Source of the DNA: a virus
Length of the DNA: 22,177 nucleotides
IMG/VR virus record: IMGVR_UViG_3300025122_000183
Location: 1-22,177 of that record
Direction: 5' to 3' (one strand)
Shown: piece after piece, positions 7,402-13,614 of the stretch
Layout: every line of letters begins with the position of its first letter
Numbering within the stretch: position 1 is the stretch's first letter
Notes under the pieces: model-generated
The model's database searches: none
What the model saw: the letters and a program-made list of their open reading frames with translations, nothing else
What the model was told of the DNA's origin: nothing
Program-made: the position numbers and the translations under genes

Positions 7402-7920
7402 TTTAGTTTCCTCCTTGTTAATATCAAACTCTTTCGCAACAGCTGAAAAACTAGCGTTACGATTGCTTTGAATGGGAACGATTGTTGCTTCAACAATCTC
7501 GGCTTTCAAGAATCCAGTTCTTGTTTCACCATCAATTTCTTTTTCAATAGTTTCATTTGGAATTGCTCCAATACTAATCCCTACACCCATACCGTTCTCA
7601 AGTGCTTCCTCCACTTGTTTCTTAATCTGACTCGCTAATGGGTTCGCTTCTTTACTAAAAAAGAACGGGTTAGCGGTTAAAGCATGTTTTTTACCTTTAC
7701 TAATTAACTTTTTATTCTTCCAACCACCAATGAATTTCTCCATTTTATTCTCATGGTTAGCCAACATTGGCAATGGACTTCTTTCTCTAGCCCAATCTTC
7801 CAATAATTCTTTGGTCATAAATTCTTCATCTCTGTCCAAGCTATTATCAGAAAGGATTCCTAGAAATTCTCCACCAGCAGTTTTGGTTACTGGCATCCAC
7901 ATCTTAATCTTTTTTTCCAT
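7039..7920 (-). CDS. Prohead maturation protease with C-terminal scaffold domain
   Basis: A 293-residue protein. Residues 1-170 fit the HK97 prohead protease family (herpesvirus-assemblin fold). His56 lies in LANHENK and Ser116 in VGISIG. The strand VEATIVPIQSNRNASFSAVAK (~143-163) matches the conserved 'E-hSxVPxxxNxxA' end of the domain. From ~175 the protein becomes a Glu/Lys/Ala/Pro-rich coil, then a coiled coil (~230-265), as expected for a scaffold. The gene lies between portal and capsid genes. A strong ribosome site and ATG inside the gene (7401) could make the scaffold separately. The start at 7920 has GAGGT upstream and a TTTAAATA promoter element just beyond. Confidence 0.85.
   Translation of the reverse strand: MEKKIKMWMPVTKTAGGEFLGILSDNSLDRDEEFMTKELLEDWARERSPLPMLANHENKMEKFIGGWKNKKLISKGKKHALTANPFFFSKEANPLASQIKKQVEEALENGMGVGISIGAIPNETIEKEIDGETRTGFLKAEIVEATIVPIQSNRNASFSAVAKEFDINKEETKMTDEIVVKDAPVEEKPVEESAPVKEAPKEEAKPEAEEKPAEEEAKPEEEPKAEAEESKKDDLQAEVDAAKAKIIELEKQLKEIKEKSVLKAEVEKPNAVETKQVDDSDFTIEKQLAMKYK
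7410..7416 (-). promoter_or_regulatory. Internal ribosome binding site inside the protease gene
   Basis: Reads AAGGAGG on the minus strand, 8 nt ahead of the in-frame ATG at 7399-7401. The codons it occupies (around Asn168-Glu171) lie in the linker between the protease and scaffold parts, exactly where a separate scaffold start would be useful. Confidence 0.6.
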
Positions 7921-7945
7921 CTTATATAACCTCTAATGCTATTAA

Positions 7946-7962
7946 AGTATTTAAATAATATT
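7946..7962 (-). promoter_or_regulatory. TTTAAATA promoter-like element upstream of the protease gene (shared 17-mer copy 1)
   Basis: Plus-strand AGTATTTAAATAATATT is identical to 10223-10239 and matches 13572-13587 in inverted orientation over 16 nt. It lies ~25-40 nt upstream of the protease ATG at 7920. It could act as a TATA box giving a very short leader that still contains GAGGT. It also overlaps the portal stop codon. Promoter function is inferred. Confidence 0.5.
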
Positions 7963-10118
7963 TAATCTTCCTGAACAAATTGGATTATGGACCTACAATT
8001 TGGGTGAGCTGGTGGAGTATCGAATTCAAAATATTTACCATTAACTGATGCTTTAAAGTTATCATCTAACTCAACAGTGTCCTCATCTAACTCGAGACAT
8101 ATCTTACTTGTCCTATTATCTTCAAAAGCATTCCATTTCTTTTTTCCTTTTAATCCACTATCTTTGTACGCGGCAAGTTTTCCTTGGTTCACGAAACGAT
8201 TGCTCTCTGTTCTTGCTATTTTCATCGCTCTCCCCTCAGTAACTTCACCAGTCACTCTCTTTCCGCCCTTTTGTTGAACCATAATATCTTTAACTTCATT
8301 TTTGATTTCCTTTAGCGAGGATTGGTCGGTGATTCCTTTAGCAACTTTTTCTCTGATTTTATCTTGCACATCTTTGGCAACTCCTTTAATTCCATTCCAT
8401 CGTTTGCCTTCAATACTAAATCCATCAAGTTGTCTTTGTGTTAATGCTTCTGCCTTTTTCTCAAAATTAATCCCAACACCAATATCAACTTTTAATTCTT
8501 TTTCTGCTGCTTCTGTTCCTTGTTTGAGTGTCGCAGTTACAACCGCTTTTAATGATTCAAAGAATCCTGCAGTATGTATTGTATTCATTAACCGCATTAA
8601 GAACTCTCCGAATGTCTTCTCAATGCGGAGTTTAGGATTGGATTTTGACAGAAATTCATCGGAGAGCGTGTCATCAATAAAACTCATTATTTCTTTTTCC
8701 CACTTATTGAATTCTTTTTTTAAGAAATCTGCATAATCTTTTGCTTCTTCTTGGATATTTGGGACTTTTTTTTTTAATTCCTTCTTCTCTTCTCTTTTGG
8801 TTCTTTCCTTTTCCTTATCTTCTTCTTTAGGCTTTTCTTCTTTAGGATTATCTTTATCTTCTTCGTCAGGTTGATTTTCTTTAAACCTATCTTGCATTTC
8901 CATAGCCATAGGTTGGTCGCCCCATTTAACTGGGTTTAAACCTTCTTGGCTTCTAAGTTCGTTAATTGTGATTACTCCTGCATTTAATTTAGCCATAGCT
9001 TGGTCGTGTTTAATCTTTTCCGCTGTGTCGTCATTAGGAAAGAATTTAAATTTAATATCATCATTTCCCGTAATGTCTGGAATAATCTCTCGGTTAATCT
9101 TTTCTTCAATTAGAATTAGGTAAGGTTTAATAGCGTTTTTGATACTGATTCGTTCTTGACTCTCTCCAGTGCTTCTGTTACTGTTCTCATAAAATCCTAC
9201 TTCTTGAGGGCTTAATCCATAAGCTGCAAAGCAAACGTGGAAGTACCATTTCTGTCCTTCGAGCCATTCCATATCTTTATTATTCATTCCTAAAGGAGTA
9301 AATGTAGCATCACTATTATGAATAACTAGTTTATGTGCTTTACCTTGGCATTGTTGTGCCCAACCTTTTTGGAATCTTTCTAAGTTTTCTAATTCTGTAT
9401 TAACACTTAATATACCATCAGGGATTGCATTATTCTTGAAGAACTCTTTATTAAATCTAGTTGATTGAATCATTACTTCAATCTCTTGTTGGATACTTTG
9501 TAATGGACTCCACCCATAAGGGTACTGGTCTGTATTATTTCCTACTTTACCATAAATAATATCATCACGCTCAAAGAATAAGGGTTTGTTAGTTGGGAAC
9601 TGAAAACTATATTGGTACATTCCTTCAATAATGCCATACTTATCAGTTTTGAATAAGAATTTACCACCATCGTGAGCAAATAATTCTTTTAACTCACCGG
9701 CACCATTTCTTCCTTTAACAATAACACCAGCGTCGAGGTCAAGAACATCATCCATAAACATTCCCCATAACTCCCAGAATGTTTGCTTGTTTCGGTTAGG
9801 GTATTTTAAGAAAGTTTTAATTTGTTTAATTTGTTCAGAATAATCTGTTTCGTCTTCTTCATCGGTTGGTATTACATCCCAGTCAATGCTCATAATCTGT
9901 TTCTTAATGGCTGCTTTAACCATTTGAACCCATGGACTTTTAGCATATTGTCTAAGCTCTAACAAATTAGTATTACGCGGAACTCCTAGTTTTGCTGTCC
10001 AGAACCAAGACGGTAATAGTGCCATGCTATCTTCAGCAGCGAGTTCGCTTCCGCTGAATAGCCTTACTTCTTTTGAAAGAAAGGTCTTAGATTTTTTATA
10101 CCAGTCGAGTACGCCCAT
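7962..10118 (-). CDS. Portal protein fused to a MuF-like head morphogenesis domain
   Basis: A 718-residue protein. Residues ~30-410 resemble a phage portal: AKSPWVQMVKAAIKKQIMSIDWDV near 60-82, a wing/stem region, SPLQSIQQEIEVMIQSTRFNKEFFKNNAIPDGIL at 204-237, and FAAYGLSPQEVGFYENSNRSTGESQ at 297-321. A highly charged linker (~415-455) follows. The C-terminal half ends in a MuF-type minor head domain at ~635-718: ARTESNRFVNQGK, KKWNAFEDNRTSKICLELD, and the terminal Cys motif PPAHPNCRSIIQF. The portal forms the packaging vertex and MuF-type proteins enter or line the head. The fusion exceeds the usual ~400-500 aa portal. The start lacks a good SD; the ATG at 10118 fits the conserved N-terminus. 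Confidence 0.88.
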   Translation of the reverse strand: MGVLDWYKKSKTFLSKEVRLFSGSELAAEDSMALLPSWFWTAKLGVPRNTNLLELRQYAKSPWVQMVKAAIKKQIMSIDWDVIPTDEEDETDYSEQIKQIKTFLKYPNRNKQTFWELWGMFMDDVLDLDAGVIVKGRNGAGELKELFAHDGGKFLFKTDKYGIIEGMYQYSFQFPTNKPLFFERDDIIYGKVGNNTDQYPYGWSPLQSIQQEIEVMIQSTRFNKEFFKNNAIPDGILSVNTELENLERFQKGWAQQCQGKAHKLVIHNSDATFTPLGMNNKDMEWLEGQKWYFHVCFAAYGLSPQEVGFYENSNRSTGESQERISIKNAIKPYLILIEEKINREIIPDITGNDDIKFKFFPNDDTAEKIKHDQAMAKLNAGVITINELRSQEGLNPVKWGDQPMAMEMQDRFKENQPDEEDKDNPKEEKPKEEDKEKERTKREEKKELKKKVPNIQEEAKDYADFLKKEFNKWEKEIMSFIDDTLSDEFLSKSNPKLRIEKTFGEFLMRLMNTIHTAGFFESLKAVVTATLKQGTEAAEKELKVDIGVGINFEKKAEALTQRQLDGFSIEGKRWNGIKGVAKDVQDKIREKVAKGITDQSSLKEIKNEVKDIMVQQKGGKRVTGEVTEGRAMKIARTESNRFVNQGKLAAYKDSGLKGKKKWNAFEDNRTSKICLELDEDTVELDDNFKASVNGKYFEFDTPPAHPNCRSIIQFVQED

Positions 10119-10222
10119 GATTATGAAAACCCTGCCAAGCTTTTACACTTGGTGGGAAAGAGGTGATTTTCTCAGCCCTTCATTACTAAAGTAGCCAAAT
10201 CAAATAGTATTAAACATCTTAT

Positions 10223-10239
10223 AGTATTTAAATAATATT
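10223..10239 (-). promoter_or_regulatory. TTTAAATA promoter-like element upstream of the portal gene (shared 17-mer copy 2)
   Basis: Identical over 17 nt to the element before the protease gene and in the same orientation relative to transcription. Initiation ~25 nt downstream would leave a leader of about 80 nt before the portal ATG at 10118. The leader also contains a short repeat, CCAAG...CTTGG, at about 10136-10153. Confidence 0.45.
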
Positions 10240-10375
10240 ATAAATTCAAACAATCCAGTGGAATCATGCTAATACACCCATCTTTATCAAAGAATCTGTA
10301 AGGTTCTCCTTCTATGGTTCTGCACATAACAACAACTCCATAATATTCGTGCTCTTCACCAATCATCCATTTCAT
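10238..10375 (-). CDS. Short protein of 45 aa after the large terminase, unknown
   Basis: A 45-residue frame starting at the ATG at 10375, four bases past the terminase stop codon. It could be extended upstream to 10468, but only by reading inside terminase codons in another frame, so the short form is preferred. The sequence (MKWMIGEEHEYYGVVVMC..., later PYRFFDKDGCISMIPLD) looks like a small beta-hairpin protein with two Cys and good hydrophobic alternation. No clear SD is present, so translation would rely on coupling to the terminase stop. Unrecognised; real-gene status is moderately supported by position and composition. Confidence 0.45.
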   Translation of the reverse strand: MKWMIGEEHEYYGVVVMCRTIEGEPYRFFDKDGCISMIPLDCLNL

Positions 10376-10379
10376 TATT

Positions 10380-11717
10380 TTAGCCCATAAAGAACCCGTA
10401 ACTCCTACCCCTGAGTCCATGTGCTGCACAAGCAAGAGCATCAACAAAGTCATCATGCCCTCCTTCACTATGATGTAATTTCAAGTGTCCACTTGCTGTT
10501 ACTTCATACCTGAAATCTTTTAGTTCAAAGATTAACCGCTTGTGCTGCGGAAAAATAAGATTACCTTGTTCCATGTTAAGTTTTAAATTACTAAATATAT
10601 CTTCTTTATTTTTTAATGTAAACGTTAAGCCTACAACTATATCAGCTGCTGAATACTGCTGATTATAATTAGTCATTGGTGTTTTACTTTTAGGAGTGTT
10701 TAAATCTTTTGCTAACACATCTACTACGCCTGCACCTAATCCTGTTTGGTCACATATAATCTTTTTAAACTTAAACTTTTGGTGTAAGAATTTAATGTAG
10801 TCAATAGCTTCATCCATTGTGTTCTTCTTTAATTCTTTTAAATAGATTACTTTATTCACTTTACTTTGTTCTATTATAATAAATACACTACTATCTTGTC
10901 CCATTCTAGCAAGGTCAGCGCCTAGAATGTACTGTTTGCCACTGTCTATAATATCAGTGTCTAATAGTAACTTATAATCACTTATGCAATTCTCTATTAA
11001 TTTATGATTAAAGTATGCATCTTCATCTGCTATGAAATTAGCCATGTACTCTGTATCAAATTCTAAACTACTTAACTGCATTTTTTGTTCATCAATAAAC
11101 TCTTGAGTGAAGTGTTTAACTTTAACAGCGTCTTCCCATGTGTACCTGTGACTAATATAATTGTCATCTTCTTGAAAGCTTCTATAGAAGTGGTTCATTC
11201 CAAATGGAGTACTTATTTTTATTATCTTACCATTTGTCGCAGCGACCATTGGTAATAGAACCTGGTTCACAATACTGTCCTTTATGTAAGCTGATTCTTC
11301 TAGAATTAGAACGTTTGCTGTCATTCCTCTTATGTTCTTTCCGTCGTCTCCTGTTGGGAACGCACTTATCCTGCTCCCGTTCTTCATTACCATTTCTCGT
11401 TGTGTACTGGATAGAATTTCCATTCCAACGTATGCGTTTTCGATAAAGTTTCGGATTTTCGCAAACAACTCTCCTGCCTGTCTGTCCGTTGGTCCAACTA
11501 TAATGATATGCCGTTGCGGTTCTCGTAGTGCCTCCATAACAGAAAGAATACTTATAGTCATGCTCTTTCCTGTTTGACGACAGAAAGCTCCACATACTCT
11601 TTGCTTTGTTAAACAATCTTGTAAAAATTTTAATTGAAACCAATATAATGTCACCCCGAAAAAATCTTTAACTATCTTCTTCGTCTTGTAGGTCTTCTTT
11701 TGTGATTCTGCAGCCAT
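10380..11717 (-). CDS. terL: Terminase large subunit (ATPase-nuclease packaging motor)
   Basis: A 445-residue protein with the full two-domain layout. ATPase: Walker A-like CRQTGKS at 46-52, Walker B VLILEES at 136-142 (Glu140 the likely catalytic residue), coupling motif ISTP at 168-171. Nuclease of RNase H fold: Asp268 in GADLARMGQDSS, Asp323 in ICDQTGLGAGVVD, and the C-terminal acidic cluster HDDFVDALA at 421-429. It translocates DNA through the portal into the prohead and cuts genome units. It overlaps the end of the putative small terminase by 50 bases; GAGGT lies 5 nt before its ATG. All expected acidic residues are present, so it should be active. Confidence 0.95.
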   Translation of the reverse strand: MAAESQKKTYKTKKIVKDFFGVTLYWFQLKFLQDCLTKQRVCGAFCRQTGKSMTISILSVMEALREPQRHIIIVGPTDRQAGELFAKIRNFIENAYVGMEILSSTQREMVMKNGSRISAFPTGDDGKNIRGMTANVLILEESAYIKDSIVNQVLLPMVAATNGKIIKISTPFGMNHFYRSFQEDDNYISHRYTWEDAVKVKHFTQEFIDEQKMQLSSLEFDTEYMANFIADEDAYFNHKLIENCISDYKLLLDTDIIDSGKQYILGADLARMGQDSSVFIIIEQSKVNKVIYLKELKKNTMDEAIDYIKFLHQKFKFKKIICDQTGLGAGVVDVLAKDLNTPKSKTPMTNYNQQYSAADIVVGLTFTLKNKEDIFSNLKLNMEQGNLIFPQHKRLIFELKDFRYEVTASGHLKLHHSEGGHDDFVDALACAAHGLRGRSYGFFMG

Positions 11718-12087
11718 CTATAACCTCTGTCCAGTTAATAACATGATGAACGTTTTCAGTATGAATCTTTTCTCCATGAGCGGCTTTGTGCCATCTCTCT
11801 TTCATGTATGCAATGTTACCATAAGCTTTAATATTGCCTTCTTTCAAATGGTGCTCTTCAGCCACTGATATATGTTTACCCCAATCAATTAAGCTTAATT
11901 CCGGACTTGCTACTTTAAGCATTAATTTGTCAATCATATCTTTGCTGATTAACGGGTTTTTTAAAATGCGAAAAGTGGCTGCTAATTTCTTTTTATCTGA
12001 CCTAACTAACCCTCCTTTTCTTGCATTTGCACGCTTGACCAGCTTATCACCAGGTTTGAATTGAGTGGCTTTATTAGGAAAAGGCAT
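11668..12087 (-). CDS. Putative terminase small subunit
   Basis: A 139-residue protein from the ATG at 12087, which overlaps the preceding stop codon (TAATG); a GTG at 12099 is also in frame but less likely. The N-terminal part FPNKATQFKPGDKLVKRANARKGGLVRSDKKKLAA resembles the basic, Gly-containing lead-in found in many small-terminase-like proteins encoded just before a large subunit. A helical middle follows (ISKDMIDKLMLKVASPELSLIDWGKHI), then a KAAHGEKIHTENVHH segment and an acidic tail. A small terminase would recognise viral DNA and regulate the motor. The assignment rests mainly on position, size and general pattern; no diagnostic motif exists. Confidence 0.6.
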   Translation of the reverse strand: MPFPNKATQFKPGDKLVKRANARKGGLVRSDKKKLAATFRILKNPLISKDMIDKLMLKVASPELSLIDWGKHISVAEEHHLKEGNIKAYGNIAYMKERWHKAAHGEKIHTENVHHVINWTEVIDGCRITKEDLQDEEDS

Positions 12088-12392
12088 TACAATACACACC
12101 CATCCGTAATGTAATATTGATGTTTTGTGTGGTTGTTGAGCCTCCTGCAGAGCATTGGTTTGTTGTTGTGAATGTCACATTTGTTATCCGTTAAGTGTGG
12201 GCATTTCATTGGGACTACAATCCTGTAAGTTCTATTTGGAAGTTGTTCTACTTTACACCCATGTGCTTTATAGTATTCTTTGAATAAATCTGTTAATATT
12301 TTTTCTTTGAATACTATGTTCCTGCAACAACTGGCTTTACAGTTTTTTAGGTTTGCTAGGCAGTCGGGTTGTTTTGGTTTTACTTTCTCCAT
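12087..12392 (-). CDS. YkgJ-like cysteine-cluster protein (putative metal-binding)
   Basis: A 101-residue protein with eight cysteines. Cys11, Cys18, Cys22 and Cys23 (pattern C-x6-C-x3-CC) open the chain. CPHLTDNKCDIHNNKPMLCRRL (Cys64, Cys72, Cys82) closes it. This combination of an N-terminal CxxxCC and C-terminal 'CPHL...CxIHxxxPxxCR' is the hallmark of the YkgJ/Fe-S-or-zinc Cys-cluster family. Members are thought to bind a metal or Fe-S cluster; some act in protein modification, but most are uncharacterised. It overlaps the 62-aa gene by 56 bases and the small terminase by 3. Its presence in a packaging operon is unusual. The family call is good, the function unknown. Confidence 0.75.
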   Translation of the reverse strand: MEKVKPKQPDCLANLKNCKASCCRNIVFKEKILTDLFKEYYKAHGCKVEQLPNRTYRIVVPMKCPHLTDNKCDIHNNKPMLCRRLNNHTKHQYYITDGCVL

Positions 12393-12525
12393 CTTCTTGT
12401 CTTGCCCATTCGATTAGTTCTTGCCTGAAGTTTTCTTCTATCGTCCATGTGCTTCTTGCCCCATTTAGTATTACTCGTTTGAGTTCTTCTAAATGTTTAT
12501 CCTTAAATGGTAGTTTCATACTCAT
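12337..12525 (-). CDS. Hypothetical 62-aa protein in the packaging operon
   Basis: A 62-residue basic protein. The ATG at 12525 overlaps the stop of the two-TM gene (ATGA), with AGGGGT a few bases before. Its C-terminus overlaps the Cys-cluster gene by 56 bases. The sequence is amphipathic and charged (PFKDKHLEELKRVILNGARSTWTIEENFRQELIEWARQ), with a Lys/Pro-rich tail; a helical hairpin is plausible. No family recognised. Its place in an unbroken chain of overlapping genes supports it being real. Confidence 0.6.
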   Translation of the reverse strand: MSMKLPFKDKHLEELKRVILNGARSTWTIEENFRQELIEWARQEDGESKTKTTRLPSKPKKL

Positions 12526-12704
12526 TTTTTACCCCTGTACCCTTTTTCAATTCCTATGCTCCATAACATTAGGAATGCTGAAATTAAGATAAGTCTCACT
12601 CCTAGTGACCAGTTAAGGAAATAAATTCCAACAGGAAATCCAATCGTAGCTATTAATGCTAGAATTGTTGAAATCCATCGGACTGAATCGTTTTTCTTCT
12701 TCAT
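12522..12704 (-). CDS. Small two-transmembrane protein, possibly holin-like
   Basis: A 60-residue protein with charged ends (MKKKND..., ...EKGYRGKK) and two hydrophobic helices at about residues 10-28 (ISTILALIATIGFPVGIYFL) and 34-52 (LGVRLILISAFLMLWSIGI). It would insert as a hairpin with both termini inside. The ATG overlaps the stop of the coiled-coil gene (ATGA). Small two-TM proteins of tailed viruses are often holins, but no lysis enzyme is seen nearby and archaeal virus release is poorly known. The membrane topology is clear; the holin role is a guess. Confidence 0.7.
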   Translation of the reverse strand: MKKKNDSVRWISTILALIATIGFPVGIYFLNWSLGVRLILISAFLMLWSIGIEKGYRGKK

Positions 12705-13168
12705 AATTTATCGAACTCCTGTTTTAAACTCATTATTAAAGGATGATTCATTTCAAGCTTATGTGCAGTTGCTAATGGTGCTAGGATTTGGTTTTGTGCC
12801 ATAATCTTACCATTGCTGTCTTTCACATCAATTAGAGAATATCCTCTTTTTGCTTTTTCTGCAATAACTACTTTCTTCATTTCAGCTAGTAATTCTTGGT
12901 TCAATGGTGCTAGTGCCTGGACATAATCTTGATTGAATTTTAGCAATCTGTCATTTTGTTTGCTTAATGTTTCTAGGTTTTTCTTGAACATATCTTCTTC
13001 AATTTGTTTTTCTAGTTGTTGCTTTTGTTGTTCTTGTTGTTTCATTTGGCCGTGTAAGCTTTGTTGGTCAAGTACTGCTTCTCCTACTTCCATTGTTTTA
13101 ATAACTGTTTGCGTAGTTTTAATTTTTCCATCTACGACTTCTACTTTAAATTCATTTTCTGCATCCAT
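12701..13168 (-). CDS. Coiled-coil protein, unknown function
   Basis: A 155-residue protein. Residues ~38-75 are a Gln/Glu/Lys-rich coiled coil (HGQMKQQEQQKQQLEKQIEEDMFKKNLETL). A second helical segment follows (~80-105), and then a compact region with GYSLIDVKDSNGKIMAQNQILAPLATAHKLEMNHP. GAGGT eight bases before the ATG supports this start, which lies 17 bases inside the winged-helix gene. It could be a scaffold-like or adaptor protein for packaging, or a regulator partner of the neighbouring wHTH protein. No family recognised. Confidence 0.65.
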   Translation of the reverse strand: MDAENEFKVEVVDGKIKTTQTVIKTMEVGEAVLDQQSLHGQMKQQEQQKQQLEKQIEEDMFKKNLETLSKQNDRLLKFNQDYVQALAPLNQELLAEMKKVVIAEKAKRGYSLIDVKDSNGKIMAQNQILAPLATAHKLEMNHPLIMSLKQEFDKL

Positions 13169-13511
13169 TTTGGAGTACCTCGTTTAGTTTTTTTAGTTCT
13201 TTTACTTGTAATAATCCTATTATTAAATCTTGGTTACTAGCTGCGAAAGCAGGGTCATTACGTAATTGTTTATATTCAATCAAGGCTTCTTCTAGTTTAT
13301 CATCTGTTTTTCTAATAGAAAAATAGGATATAGCAGGACCGAATTTGTTTACTGTAACGTTTTTAGAAACTAAAGTGTTTTCAGTGATTAATTTGTTGAT
13401 AGCTGCTCGAGCGCTTTGGTAATTTATTTTTAGAATTTTACTTAAGTCATCAGCGCTGAAAAACGCATTAGGGTTTTTGTTTAAAAAATCATATATCTCT
13501 TTTTTACCCAT
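13152..13511 (-). CDS. Winged helix-turn-helix DNA-binding protein
   Basis: A 119-residue protein. Residues 1-68 form a winged helix: helix 1 KKEIYDFLNKNP, helix 2 SADDLSKILKI, recognition helix NYQSARAAINKLITENTL, then a beta-wing SKNVTVNKFGPAISYFSIRK. The C-terminal half is helical and may dimerise (DDKLEEALIEYKQLRNDPAF...LIIGLLQVKELKKLNEVLQ). It is the first gene after the clearest promoter in this half of the window, so it heads the packaging operon. It may regulate the switch from replication to virion genes or act on its own promoter. AGAGGTG lies five bases before the ATG. Fold is confident; target is inferred. Confidence 0.75.
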   Translation of the reverse strand: MGKKEIYDFLNKNPNAFFSADDLSKILKINYQSARAAINKLITENTLVSKNVTVNKFGPAISYFSIRKTDDKLEEALIEYKQLRNDPAFAASNQDLIIGLLQVKELKKLNEVLQNGCRK

Positions 13512-13545
13512 TTATACACCTCTATATCATTGAAAGTATAATAAC

Positions 13546-13559
13546 TTTATATACTTTTC
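13546..13559 (-). promoter_or_regulatory. BRE/TATA promoter of the packaging operon
   Basis: On the minus strand reads GAAAAG then TATATAAA, a good archaeal BRE-TATA pair about 35-48 nt upstream of the ATG at 13511. Initiation ~25 nt downstream would leave a very short leader that still holds AGAGGTG. The same arrangement (GAAAG-A-TATATAAAG) recurs on the plus strand at 21889-21903, which strengthens both calls. Confidence 0.65.
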
Positions 13560-13571
13560 TATTTTTTTATG

Positions 13572-13587
13572 ATATTATTTAAATACT
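13572..13587 (+). promoter_or_regulatory. Third copy of the shared TTTAAATA element, inverted
   Basis: Plus-strand ATATTATTTAAATACT is the reverse complement of the first 16 nt of the elements at 7946 and 10223. Here it points opposite to the surrounding genes, between the ERCC4 nuclease stop and the packaging promoter. Its core TATTTAAATA is a palindrome, so it could work in either direction or bind a dimer. Confidence 0.45.
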
Positions 13588-13614
13588 AGTAATGCTTTTT
13601 AGTTAATTACTAGT
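13585..13614. repeat. Perfect 9-bp inverted repeat across the ERCC4 nuclease stop codon
   Basis: ACTAGTAAT at 13585-13593 and ATTACTAGT at 13606-13614 are exact inverted copies with a 12-nt loop; after one mismatch three more A-T pairs extend it. The nuclease stop codon (13603-13605) is in the loop. It could be a transcript-end hairpin or an operator; no U-tract follows on the minus strand. Confidence 0.5.

Noticed and set aside
7213-7446. A plus-strand frame rich in Phe/Trp resembling a membrane protein
   Set aside because: It is the complement of the Glu/Lys-rich scaffold region, which always yields Phe/Leu/Ser codons on the other strand.
8302-8736. A 144-codon plus-strand open frame
   Set aside because: It is antisense to the portal-MuF gene, whose domains are clear; no SD and no sensible composition.
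10136-10153. Riboswitch or structured leader before the portal gene
   Set aside because: Only a five-pair stem (CCAAG/CTTGG) is seen in the ~120-bp gap, too weak to claim a structured RNA.
10376-10468. Upstream extension of the 45-aa protein to an ATG at 10468
   Set aside because: The extra residues fall within conserved terminase codons and have no ribosome site; the ATG just after the terminase stop fits coupling better.
11227-11643. A 138-codon minus-strand frame inside the terminase gene
   Set aside because: The terminase frame carries all catalytic motifs; this is a +1 shadow with low-complexity, basic composition.
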